Part shown: positions 16,085 to 23,406 of the stretch, in pieces
Numbering within the stretch: position 1 is the stretch's first letter
How the letters are laid out: each line of letters begins with the position of its first letter
Assembly: GCA_016707425.1 (NCBI GenBank)
Contig: JADJHU010000005.1
Coordinates: 1-64,000, forward strand
Length of the DNA: 64,000 bases
Source: Gammaproteobacteria bacterium
GTDB taxonomy: Bacteria; Pseudomonadota; Gammaproteobacteria; Steroidobacterales; Steroidobacteraceae
Reading direction: 5' to 3'
Made by a program: the position numbers and the translations under genes
Notes under the pieces: model-generated
The model's database searches: none
The model's input: only the letters and a program-made list of their open reading frames with translations
What the model was told of the DNA's origin: nothing

Positions 16085-16930
16085 TCAGCTGAACCAGCCC
16101 AGGATTTTGTCGAACACTCCCTTGCGGGCAGGGAAGGGATCCAGCACGTGCGCCAGCATGACCGACACGTTGTCCCGCCCCCCATTGTCGTTCGTCAATT
16201 GAATCAACTGCTTGGCAACAGTTTCAAGATTAGCACCAAAGGTGCTGATCGTTAAGTGAATGTCGTCATTCTCCACCATGTCGGACAGCCCGTCCGAGCA
16301 CAGCACGTATACATCGCCTTTCTGCACCGGCTCCTCGCGCATCTCGACCTCGACGTTCGCCTCGACGCCCAGGGCGCGCGTGACGTAGTTCTTGTTCGCG
16401 GCGCGCTGGGCTTCCTTGGGGGAGTAGAACCCCCTGTCGACCAGTTCCTGCAGCAGCGAATGATCCATCGTCACCTGCTCGAACTTGCCGCTCCGCATCC
16501 GGTAGAGGCGCGAATCTCCGACGTGCGCGATGGAGATCCGGTTGTCGAAGAACAATGCGCCGACCACGGTCGTGCCCATCCCTTCGCATTGCGGCTGGGT
16601 GCGTGCCGTCTGGAAGATGATCTTGTTGGCGCGGTGGACAGCGTCACGGAGGATGATGCCCGCGCGGGAGAGGCCGGTGGCGTGATCTGCGCTGCGCAGA
16701 TCCTCCCGCTCCAGTGATTCGCGCACCAGATTGACGATGGTCTTCACCGCAATGCCGCTTGCGACCTCGCCGGCGTTGTAACCGCCCATGCCGTCGGCGA
16801 GCACCAGCAGGCCGATATCGGGATCGACGGCAATGGTGTCCTCGTTGTGCTCGCGCACTTTGCCTGTGTCGGTCAGTCCGACGCACTGGAGCTTGTTGCG
16901 CAGGCTCACGAGCTGGCTTCGGCGCCCCAT
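16085..16930 (-). CDS. PP2C-family (PPM) serine/threonine phosphatase
   Basis: A metal-dependent Ser/Thr protein phosphatase, 281 residues. Motifs in order: GLTDTGKVREHNEDT, IGLLVLADGMGGYNAGEVAS (metal-binding DGMGG), EGMGTTVVGALFFD, ISIAHVGDSRLYRMR, DHSLLQEL, DVYVLCSDGLSDMVEND and NGGRDNVSVMLA. All the Asp residues expected for the binuclear metal centre are present. A C-terminal tail (KGVFDKILGWFS) is added. The start ATG 16930 directly abuts a possible upstream small ORF. With the FHA gene it resembles phosphatase/FHA pairs linked to type VI secretion or envelope control, but nothing else here points to those. Confidence 0.93.
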   Translation of the reverse strand: MGRRSQLVSLRNKLQCVGLTDTGKVREHNEDTIAVDPDIGLLVLADGMGGYNAGEVASGIAVKTIVNLVRESLEREDLRSADHATGLSRAGIILRDAVHRANKIIFQTARTQPQCEGMGTTVVGALFFDNRISIAHVGDSRLYRMRSGKFEQVTMDHSLLQELVDRGFYSPKEAQRAANKNYVTRALGVEANVEVEMREEPVQKGDVYVLCSDGLSDMVENDDIHLTISTFGANLETVAKQLIQLTNDNGGRDNVSVMLAHVLDPFPARKGVFDKILGWFS

Positions 16931-17122
16931 TCAGTCGTCCTGGTCGGGTATCTCGGGTGTTTGCCGCCATGTGCCGTGGCTGCCCGGTTGCCGGGGCAGC
17001 ATTTCGAGGAAACGCGAGTTGTCACGTACATCGCGAACACGACCTGTCAGGCCGCCCGGTCCGGCCCGTCGCAGCATTTCGCATAACCTAACATCGGCGG
17101 GATTGAAGTCCGAGTGACCCAT
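16931..17122 (-). CDS. Possible small protein upstream of the PP2C gene
   Basis: A 63-codon frame from ATG 17122 ends TGA exactly before the PP2C start (TGAATG), the spacing expected for translational coupling. It reads MGHSDFNPADVRLCEMLRRA and later SRFLEMLPRQPG. No ribosome site is obvious and I know no homologue. It occupies most of the 378 bases between the PP2C and radA genes, which otherwise contain only the radA promoter. It could be non-coding. Confidence 0.3.
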   Translation of the reverse strand: MGHSDFNPADVRLCEMLRRAGPGGLTGRVRDVRDNSRFLEMLPRQPGSHGTWRQTPEIPDQDD

Positions 17123-17264
17123 CACAGTTCGTATCGACTGCGCGCCAGGCGTCGACGGACCCGAGACCGCGGTCCCGTTGTATGCGTCTCCTCGCGGACC
17201 CTTGGCCCCCGTGCATGGTAACCCGCTGTCGCACGGAAGGTGAACGAGGGGCACGCGCATGGCG

Positions 17265-17273
17265 TGCTAGCAT
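17265..17273 (+). promoter_or_regulatory. Extended -10 promoter element of radA
   Basis: TGC-TAGCAT is an extended -10 element 35 bases before the radA ATG. No convincing -35 is seen. The same TGCTA pattern recurs before several other genes in the window. Confidence 0.45.
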
Positions 17274-17308
17274 GCCCTGGCTTCTCCCGGAGATTCGACC
17301 GAGCCGCC

Positions 17309-18655
17309 ATGCCGCGAGCGAACCCTCTCTTCGTGTGTCGTGTCTGCGGCGGTGAGACCCTGAAGTGGCAGGGACAGTGCCCGCATTACGGCGAATGGAA
17401 TTCGCTGTCGCCGGCCGCCAGCGGACGCAGGCCGGCCATTGCGGCTGCCGCCTCGGCACTGCATGACGCACCGCCGCCAGAAGCCGCGCGTTTTTCAACC
17501 GGCCACACCGAGCTCGACCGCGTGATCGGTGGCGGCATGGTGCCGGGCTCCGTGCTGCTCCTTGGCGGCGACCCGGGCATCGGCAAGTCCACACTTCTGC
17601 TCCAGGTCGCCGCGGCGGTGGCCGCGGGCGGACGCGGGGTTGTCTACGCGAGCGGCGAGGAGTCGGTCACACAGGTGGCGTTGCGTGCGCGGCGGCTCGG
17701 GCTCGCCGGCGACGGTCTCGTGGCAGCCGCCGAGACCGATCTCGATGCGATCCTCGGGCTCGCCCGCGAGCGCGAGGCGCGGCTGCTCGTCGTCGACTCC
17801 ATCCAGACCGTGCAGCTCCCGAGCGTGGCGGCGAGCCCGGGCGGCGTGACGCAGCTCAGGGAATGCACGGCGCAGCTCGTGCGCTTCGCGAAGACCGGCG
17901 ATGTGGCCGTGATGATCGTCGGTCACGTGACCAAGGAAGGGGCGATCGCGGGCCCACGCGTGCTCGAGCATCTGGTCGACACCGTTCTGTACTTCGAGAG
18001 CGACACCGGCAGCCGCTTCCGCATCGTGCGGGCCACCAAGAACCGCTTTGGCGCTGTGAACGAGCTCGCTTTCTTCGCGATGTCGGATCAGGGGCTGAAG
18101 GAGGTGCGCAACCCGTCGGCCATCTTCCTGGCGCGGGCACCGGAAGCGGCGCCGGGGAGCATCGTGCTCGTGACCCGGGACGGCGGCCGCCCGCTGCTCG
18201 TCGAGTTGCAGGCCCTCGTCGACCGTATGCGCCACGGCACGCCTCGCCGGATTGCACAGGGACTCGATGTGAACCGCCTTGCGATGCTGCTCGCGGTGCT
18301 CAGCCGTCATGCGGGACTCTCGCTTCAGGAGCACGACGTATTTGCGAACGTGGTCGGTGGCCTTGAGATCGCTGAAACCGCCTGGGATCTGCCGGCGCTC
18401 ATCGCGCTTGCCTCGAGCCTCAGGGACCAGGTGCTGCCGTCGTCGCTCGTGGCCTTCGGCGAGGTCGGCCTCACCGGCGAGGTGCGCCCTGTGGCCTACG
18501 GCGAGGAGCGTTTGCGCGAGGCTCAGAAGCAGGGTTTCCGCACGGCTGTGGTGCCGCGCGACAACGTGCCGCGTAAGCCCGTCGAGGGGCTCGAGATCCG
18601 CGGCGTCGCGCGTGTGAGCGAAGCGCTGGAGGCGGCGTTCCGGAAGCCGGGGTGA
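17309..18655 (+). CDS. radA: DNA repair protein RadA/Sms with altered zinc-finger cysteine
   Basis: A RecA-like, Lon-related ATPase that promotes branch migration in recombination. ATG 17309 starts PRANPLFVCRVCGG. The C4 finger keeps Cys10, Cys13 and Cys24, but the fourth position is Tyr27 (CPHYGEWNS, codon TAC at 17387) where a Cys is expected. Then come Walker A GGDPGIGKSTL at about 86-96, LLVVDSIQTVQ, the RadA motif TKNRFGAVNE, and the Lon-like C-terminal domain with LVAFGEVGLTGEVRPV. The 448-residue length is normal. A single G-to-A change would explain the Tyr. Confidence 0.95.
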   Translation: MPRANPLFVCRVCGGETLKWQGQCPHYGEWNSLSPAASGRRPAIAAAASALHDAPPPEAARFSTGHTELDRVIGGGMVPGSVLLLGGDPGIGKSTLLLQVAAAVAAGGRGVVYASGEESVTQVALRARRLGLAGDGLVAAAETDLDAILGLAREREARLLVVDSIQTVQLPSVAASPGGVTQLRECTAQLVRFAKTGDVAVMIVGHVTKEGAIAGPRVLEHLVDTVLYFESDTGSRFRIVRATKNRFGAVNELAFFAMSDQGLKEVRNPSAIFLARAPEAAPGSIVLVTRDGGRPLLVELQALVDRMRHGTPRRIAQGLDVNRLAMLLAVLSRHAGLSLQEHDVFANVVGGLEIAETAWDLPALIALASSLRDQVLPSSLVAFGEVGLTGEVRPVAYGEERLREAQKQGFRTAVVPRDNVPRKPVEGLEIRGVARVSEALEAAFRKPG

Positions 18656-18679
18656 CGCGCGTGCCTGCCGCATCCTGCG

Positions 18680-20005
18680 TCAGGACATTTCCCGTCTTCG
18701 CACTCTCACCGTGCGGATCGAGTTGTCCGCGATCTGCAGGACTTCGAACTCGCAGTCCCCCACATGCAGTGTCGTGCCCGCCTCGGGGATGGTCTCGAGC
18801 CGTTCGAGCAGCAGGCCGTTGAGTGTCTTCGGGCCGTCGGTCGGGAGCTGCCACTGGAGGGTGCGGTTGAGCGTGCGGAGGGTGACGCTCGCATTCACGA
18901 TGTAGACCCCCGGGCTCTCCGGGTTGATGTCCTTGTGGACGATCGTGGCGGGATCGGTGGTGAATTCGCCGACCACTTCCTCCAGGATGTCCTCGAGGGT
19001 GACCAAGCCCTCGATGTCACCGTATTCATCGACCACGAAGGCCACGCGCCGCCGATTGCGCTGGAAGTGCGTGAGCTGCGCGGCGAGCGAGGTACCCTCG
19101 GGCACGAAATAGGGTTCACGCGCGCGTGCGATCTCGACGAGCCGCTCACGGTCGAGCGTGCCGCGCGCGAGCTCGTGCGCGACGCGCTTCATGTGCAGGA
19201 GTCCCACCAGGGTGTCGAGCTCGCCCCGGAAGACGGGCAGGCGCGTATGCGGTGTGCGACGCAGCTGATCGAGGATGTCTTCCCACGAGTCGTCGAGGTC
19301 GATGCCGGCGATCTCCTGGCGTGGAATCATGATGTCGTTCACGGTGATGCGCTCGAGATCGAGGATCGAGAGCAGCATCTGCCGGTGACGTGGCGGAATG
19401 AGAGGGCTGGCCTCCGCGACCACGGTGCGCAGCTCTTCGGGGCTCAGTGCCTGTGCACCGCGTGTGCCGCGCGCCACGCCGAAGAGGCGCAGGAAGCCGT
19501 ACGCCGCGCTGTTGGTCACCCACAGTGCGGGTCGTGCGAGGCCGACCAGCACACGGTAGACGTACGATGAACCGAGCGCCACGGATTCTGCGTGGGCCGC
19601 GGCATGGATCTTCGGGGCGAGCTCACAGAAGACGATCATCACCACGGTGAGAGCCACCCCTGTGAGCGGCACTGCCATCTCGTGGCCGGAGCGCTGGGCG
19701 AGGAGAGTCGCCACCTGCGAGGCGAAGACGCTGGCTGCCGCCAGGATCACCAGGTTCGCGCCGAGCCACTCGTCGGGCTTCTGCAGGAGCTTCTCCAGGG
19801 CGCGGGCCCGGCCGTTCCCGGCGGTGGCACGATGGCGGATGCGGTAGCGGTTCACGGAGAGCAGTGCCACCTCGGTGCCGGAGGAGAACGCGATCACGGC
19901 GAGCAGCGCGATGAGCGTGACGATGAGCAGTGGAGTCGGAGTCGTTTCCAATTCTTCGGGTCCCTGCGACCGGCGTGAGGCCGTCTCCCGGATAGGATAG
20001 GGCAT
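18680..20005 (-). CDS. CNNM/CBS-domain transporter-associated protein (CorC/HlyC family, YfjD-like)
   Basis: A membrane protein of the DUF21-CBS-CorC_HlyC type, linked to Mg/Co transport or efflux. ATG 20005 gives 441 residues. The N-terminal DUF21 part has several membrane spans (LLIVTLIALLAVIAFSS, then TEVALLSVNRYRIRH, ANLVILAAASVFASQV, LTVVMIVFCELAPKI). A CBS pair follows (VNDIMIPRQEIAGID, HTRLPVFRGELD, FVVDEYGDIEGLVTLEDI), then a C-terminal CorC domain ending TVRVRRREMS. It is divergent from ffh, only 37 bp away. The start is uncertain; a TTG further in would shorten the pre-membrane segment. Confidence 0.9.
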   Translation of the reverse strand: MPYPIRETASRRSQGPEELETTPTPLLIVTLIALLAVIAFSSGTEVALLSVNRYRIRHRATAGNGRARALEKLLQKPDEWLGANLVILAAASVFASQVATLLAQRSGHEMAVPLTGVALTVVMIVFCELAPKIHAAAHAESVALGSSYVYRVLVGLARPALWVTNSAAYGFLRLFGVARGTRGAQALSPEELRTVVAEASPLIPPRHRQMLLSILDLERITVNDIMIPRQEIAGIDLDDSWEDILDQLRRTPHTRLPVFRGELDTLVGLLHMKRVAHELARGTLDRERLVEIARAREPYFVPEGTSLAAQLTHFQRNRRRVAFVVDEYGDIEGLVTLEDILEEVVGEFTTDPATIVHKDINPESPGVYIVNASVTLRTLNRTLQWQLPTDGPKTLNGLLLERLETIPEAGTTLHVGDCEFEVLQIADNSIRTVRVRRREMS

Positions 20006-20042
20006 AATCCGGCCCTTGCTCTGCCATGCCCCCGGAATGCCG

Positions 20043-21401
20043 ATGTTCGAGAGTCTCAGTGAGCGCCTGACCCGCACCGTGCAGAATCTGCGCGGCCGAG
20101 GGCGTATCAGCGAGGAAAACATCGCCGAGACCCTGCGCGAGGTGCGCATGGCGCTGCTCGAGGCCGATGTTGCACTGCCCGTGGTCAGGAGCCTCATCGA
20201 GGCGGTGAAGACCCGGGCGCTGGGCACGGAGGTCGCGACCAGCCTGACGCCGGGACAGGCCTTCATCGGCATCCTCCAGCGCGAGCTCACCGAGCTCATG
20301 GGGGGCCGGCCAGCGGGCTTCGCGCTGCGGGCCCAGCCGCCGGTGGTCGTGGTGCTCGCGGGGCTCCAGGGGGCAGGCAAGACCACGACGGCAGCCAAAC
20401 TCGCCCGCTGGCTGATCGAGAGCGGGGGCAAGCGCGTCCTGTTGGTGAGTACGGATGTGCGCCGCCCGGCGGCCATCCTGCAGCTCGAGCGCCTCGCCGC
20501 ACAGGTCGGTGCGAGTTTTGCGCCGTCGGACGCCGAACAGCACCCGGAGGACATTGCGCGCGCCGCCCTGGGTGAGGCGCGTCGCGGTGTCTTCGATGTG
20601 CTGATCGTGGACACTGCAGGGCGGCTGCACGTCGATGCTGAACTCATGGAAGAAGTGCGGCGCATCGATGCCGCCGTCGGTTCGAGCGAGCGGCTGTTCG
20701 TGGTCGACGCCATGGCGGGCCAGGACGCGGTGAACGCGGCGCGTGCCTTCGGCGACGCACTGGATCTGACGGGCGTCATCCTCACCAAGGCGGACGGCGA
20801 TGCCCGCGGAGGCGCCGCACTCTCCGTACGTCATGTGACCGGGCGTCCGATCCTGTTCGTCGGCGTCGGCGAGAAGCCGGATGCGCTGCAGCCGTTCGAT
20901 CCCGAGCGCATGGCCTCGCGCATCCTCGGGATGGGCGACGTCATCACGCTCGTCGAGCAGGTGCAGAAACAGGTCGACCAGAAGGAAGCGGAGCGACTCG
21001 CGAAGAAGGTCGTCTCGGGACAGGGCTTCAGCATGACCGATCTCAAGGCTCAGCTGCAGCAGCTGCAGCACATGGGCGGGCTCAGCGCACTCGTGGACAA
21101 ATTGCCCGCCCACCTTGCCCGCCGCAGCCTGCCGGCGGGCCAGGGCGACCGGGAGCTGTGCCGTCAGATCGCCATCATCGACTCCATGACGCGGAAGGAG
21201 CGCCGCACGCCCTCCATCATCGACGGCTCTCGCCGGCGTCGCATCGCGCGTGGGGCCGGCGTACAGGTGCAGGACGTGAACCGGCTGATGAAGCAGTTCA
21301 CTGAGATGCAGCGCATGATGAAGAGCATGAAGGGCGGCAAACTCAGGCGCCTGATGGGCGCCTTCCGCGGGGGACTCCCCCCGGGCTTTCCGGGTGGCTG
21401 A
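20043..21401 (+). CDS. ffh: Signal recognition particle protein Ffh
   Basis: The SRP54 GTPase that, with 4.5S RNA, targets inner-membrane proteins. ATG 20043 (MFESLSERLTRTVQNLRGRG) matches family starts; ATG 20037 is possible. NG domain: G1 GLQGAGKTTT near 107-116, VDTAGRLHVD, TKADGDARGGAALS, GVGEKPDAL. The Met-rich M domain near the C-terminus has MKQFTEMQRMMKSMKGG and a PPGFPGG end. 452 residues, full length. Its RNA partner ffs is at 52993-53105 in this window. A CATAAT element at 20003-20008 may be its -10. Confidence 0.97.
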   Translation: MFESLSERLTRTVQNLRGRGRISEENIAETLREVRMALLEADVALPVVRSLIEAVKTRALGTEVATSLTPGQAFIGILQRELTELMGGRPAGFALRAQPPVVVVLAGLQGAGKTTTAAKLARWLIESGGKRVLLVSTDVRRPAAILQLERLAAQVGASFAPSDAEQHPEDIARAALGEARRGVFDVLIVDTAGRLHVDAELMEEVRRIDAAVGSSERLFVVDAMAGQDAVNAARAFGDALDLTGVILTKADGDARGGAALSVRHVTGRPILFVGVGEKPDALQPFDPERMASRILGMGDVITLVEQVQKQVDQKEAERLAKKVVSGQGFSMTDLKAQLQQLQHMGGLSALVDKLPAHLARRSLPAGQGDRELCRQIAIIDSMTRKERRTPSIIDGSRRRRIARGAGVQVQDVNRLMKQFTEMQRMMKSMKGGKLRRLMGAFRGGLPPGFPGG

Positions 21402-21407
21402 TCCCCC

Positions 21408-21436
21408 TTTCGTCAAGCCCCTGATTTGCGTAGAAT
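21408..21436 (+). promoter_or_regulatory. Probable promoter of rpsP-rimM-trmD-rplS
   Basis: TAGAAT at 21431-21436 is a good -10, with a weak -35-like TTTCGT 17 bases upstream. It lies just after the ffh stop and 68 bases before rpsP, indicating a separate start for the ribosomal operon. Confidence 0.45.
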
Positions 21437-21503
21437 CCGCGCTCTTTTTGGGCCGGCTCCGGTTGCGGGGTGGCTCGTCAGGATTACCGGGATACTTTGA
21501 CGC

Positions 21504-21761
21504 ATGGTGACGATTCGTCTGACCCGCCGCGGGGCCAAGAACCAGCCTTACTACCACATGGTCGTGACGGACAGCCGTCGCCGTCAGGGTGGTGCGAGCA
21601 TCGAGCAAGTCGGATTCTACAATCCGCGCGCTCGTGGCAATGACACGGAGCTGCGGCTCGACCTGCCGCGCATCGACTACTGGCTCGGCCAGGGGGCTCA
21701 GCAGTCCGAGCGCGTGCAGGCCCTCATTCGCAGCTACCGCAAGCAGGTTGCCGGCGCCTGA
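21504..21761 (+). CDS. rpsP: 30S ribosomal protein S16
   Basis: S16 stabilises the 5' domain of 16S rRNA. The 85-residue protein starts MVTIRLTRRGAKNQPYYHMV, then VTDSRRRQGGASIEQVGFYN and LDLPRIDYWLGQGAQQSERV. It heads the classical rpsP-rimM-trmD-rplS group. Its TGA at 21759-21761 overlaps the first in-frame codon that can start RimM (CTG 21758). Confidence 0.98.
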   Translation: MVTIRLTRRGAKNQPYYHMVVTDSRRRQGGASIEQVGFYNPRARGNDTELRLDLPRIDYWLGQGAQQSERVQALIRSYRKQVAGA

Positions 21762-22258
21762 GCGGCTGGTTCGAGCTCGGGCGGCTCGGCAGGCCCTACG
21801 GCGTACGAGGCTGGCTCCACGCGCAGTCGTTCGTCGAGCCACCGGAGCGGCTGCTCGATTTTCCGGCATGGCGGCTGACCGACTCGGGTGGTGAGGCGCT
21901 CGAACGGCGGCTCATCGAGGGTCGGCGGCACGGCGGCGGGCTGGTGGTGCGACTCGAAGGGGTGGCAACGCCCGAGGAGGCAATGAGCCTCGGCGGCCGG
22001 GCGATCGAGGTGCGGCGCGAGGAACTGCCGCCGGCCGGGCCGCGCGAGCACTACCTTGCAGATCTCGTCGGCCTCGAGGTTCGCAACCAGGCGGGTGCAC
22101 GACTGGGTCGGGTCGATCATTTCGTCGACACTCCGGCAAATGCCGTGATGGTCGTGAAGGGTGAGCGTGAGTACTGGGTGCCGGCCGTGCCGCGTCACCT
22201 GCTGGCGGTCGAGCGGAGCGAAGGACGCATCGTGGTGGACTGGCCCGAGGATTTCTGA
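21758..22258 (+). CDS. rimM: Ribosome maturation factor RimM, apparently starting at CTG
   Basis: RimM binds S19 and assists 30S head assembly. The family N-terminus is plain (LGRLGRPYGVRGWLHAQSF) and the PRC-barrel half reads HYLADLVGLEV then VMVVKGEREYWVPAVP. Total 166 residues. No ATG, GTG or TTG exists in this frame between the conserved N-terminus and the upstream overlap. The only sensible initiator is CTG 21758, overlapping the rpsP stop as CTGA, just where GTGA or ATGA would be expected. Either a non-canonical start or a base error changed the initiator. The next in-frame GTG at 21944 would discard the RNA-binding domain. Confidence 0.88.
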   Translation: MSGWFELGRLGRPYGVRGWLHAQSFVEPPERLLDFPAWRLTDSGGEALERRLIEGRRHGGGLVVRLEGVATPEEAMSLGGRAIEVRREELPPAGPREHYLADLVGLEVRNQAGARLGRVDHFVDTPANAVMVVKGEREYWVPAVPRHLLAVERSEGRIVVDWPEDF

Positions 22259-22272
22259 GCCGGAGAGAGCGT

Positions 22273-23043
22273 GTGCGCATCGAGGTCGTGACGCTGTTTC
22301 CGGAACTGATCCGGGCTGCCTTGGGCTTTGGTGTCATCGGGCGTGCGCTGACACGCGGGCTCGCGGCCGTGGGTACGGAAGATCCGCGGGTACACACGAG
22401 CGATGCGCATCGCACGGTGGACGATCGCCCCTACGGCGGCGGACCGGGCATGGTGCTGAAGCCGGGACCGCTCGCGGCCGCCATTGCTGCGGCGCAGGCG
22501 CGCCTGCCGGAGGGCAGTCCGCGGATCTGCCTGTCGGCGGCTGGCGAGCGCTTCGGGCAGCGGCACGCACGGGCGCTGGCTGCCCTGCCGGGCTTCGTGC
22601 TCGTGGCAGGACGCTATGAGGGTGTGGACGAGCGGGTGCTCGTGACGAGCATCGATCAGGAGCTCTCGATCGGCGACTTCGTACTTTCGGGGGGCGAGAT
22701 CCCGGCGCTCGCGGTGATCGATGCGGTGGTGAGACTGCTGCCGGGGGTGCTCGGGGACGAGCGGTCGAGCGCCGAGGAGTCGTTCGCGGAGGGCCTTCTG
22801 GACTGGCCGCAGTATACGCGGCCTGTAGAATTCGCAGGCTTGGGCGTGCCGGATGTGCTCCTGAGCGGCGACCACGCCGGGATTGCACGCTGGCGCCTGA
22901 AGCAGGCACTGGTGCGCACCTGGGAGCGACGACCGGATCTGATCGTGAAGGCGCAGCTCTCGCGCGAGGCGAGCCGCCTGCTGGACGAACATCTCGCGGA
23001 GCGCGCAGCAGCGCGCGCCGCGACCATTCGAGGTGAAATATGA
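22273..23043 (+). CDS. trmD: tRNA (guanine-37-N1)-methyltransferase TrmD
   Basis: A SPOUT methyltransferase making m1G37, which prevents +1 frameshifting. GTG 22273 starts MRIEVVTLFPELI. Knot motifs: DDRPYGGGPGMVLKPGPL, FVLVAGRYEGVDERV, QELSIGDFVLSGGEIPAL and VIDAVVRLLPGVL. WPQYTRPVEFAG and the C-terminal helical domain with VPDVLLSGDHAGIARWR complete it. 256 residues. Its stop overlaps the rplS start (ATGA). Confidence 0.97.
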   Translation: MRIEVVTLFPELIRAALGFGVIGRALTRGLAAVGTEDPRVHTSDAHRTVDDRPYGGGPGMVLKPGPLAAAIAAAQARLPEGSPRICLSAAGERFGQRHARALAALPGFVLVAGRYEGVDERVLVTSIDQELSIGDFVLSGGEIPALAVIDAVVRLLPGVLGDERSSAEESFAEGLLDWPQYTRPVEFAGLGVPDVLLSGDHAGIARWRLKQALVRTWERRPDLIVKAQLSREASRLLDEHLAERAAARAATIRGEI

Positions 23044-23384
23044 ACCGGATCATTCAGGACATCGAACAGCGACGCATCACCCGCAAGGTGCCCGATTTCA
23101 GGCCCGGCGATACCGTCGTCGTGCAGGTGAAGGTGGTCGAGGGTGACCGCGAGCGCGTGCAGGCCTACGAGGGCGTGGTCATCGCCCGCAGCAACCGTGG
23201 CTTCAACTCCTCGTTCACGGTGCGCAAGATCTCGCACGGTGAGGGCGTCGAGCGCACCTTCCAGACCCACAGCCCGGCGATCAGCGACATCACTGTCAAG
23301 CGGCGGGGCAGCGTACGGCGGGCCAAGCTCTACTATCTGCGCGAGCTGACCGGCAAGGCAGCTCGCATCGAAGAGAAAGTCTGA
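23040..23384 (+). CDS. rplS: 50S ribosomal protein L19
   Basis: L19 lies at the 30S-50S interface. The 114-residue product begins MNRIIQDIEQRRITRKVPDF and has GDTVVVQVKVVEGDRERVQA, GVVIARSNRGFNSSFTVRKI and VERTFQTHSP. The last gene of the rpsP operon, translationally coupled to trmD. sppA follows after 22 bp and might be read through from the same transcript. Confidence 0.98.
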   Translation: MNRIIQDIEQRRITRKVPDFRPGDTVVVQVKVVEGDRERVQAYEGVVIARSNRGFNSSFTVRKISHGEGVERTFQTHSPAISDITVKRRGSVRRAKLYYLRELTGKAARIEEKV

Positions 23385-23406
23385 CGCCATCGCGACGGAG
23401 GGCGGC

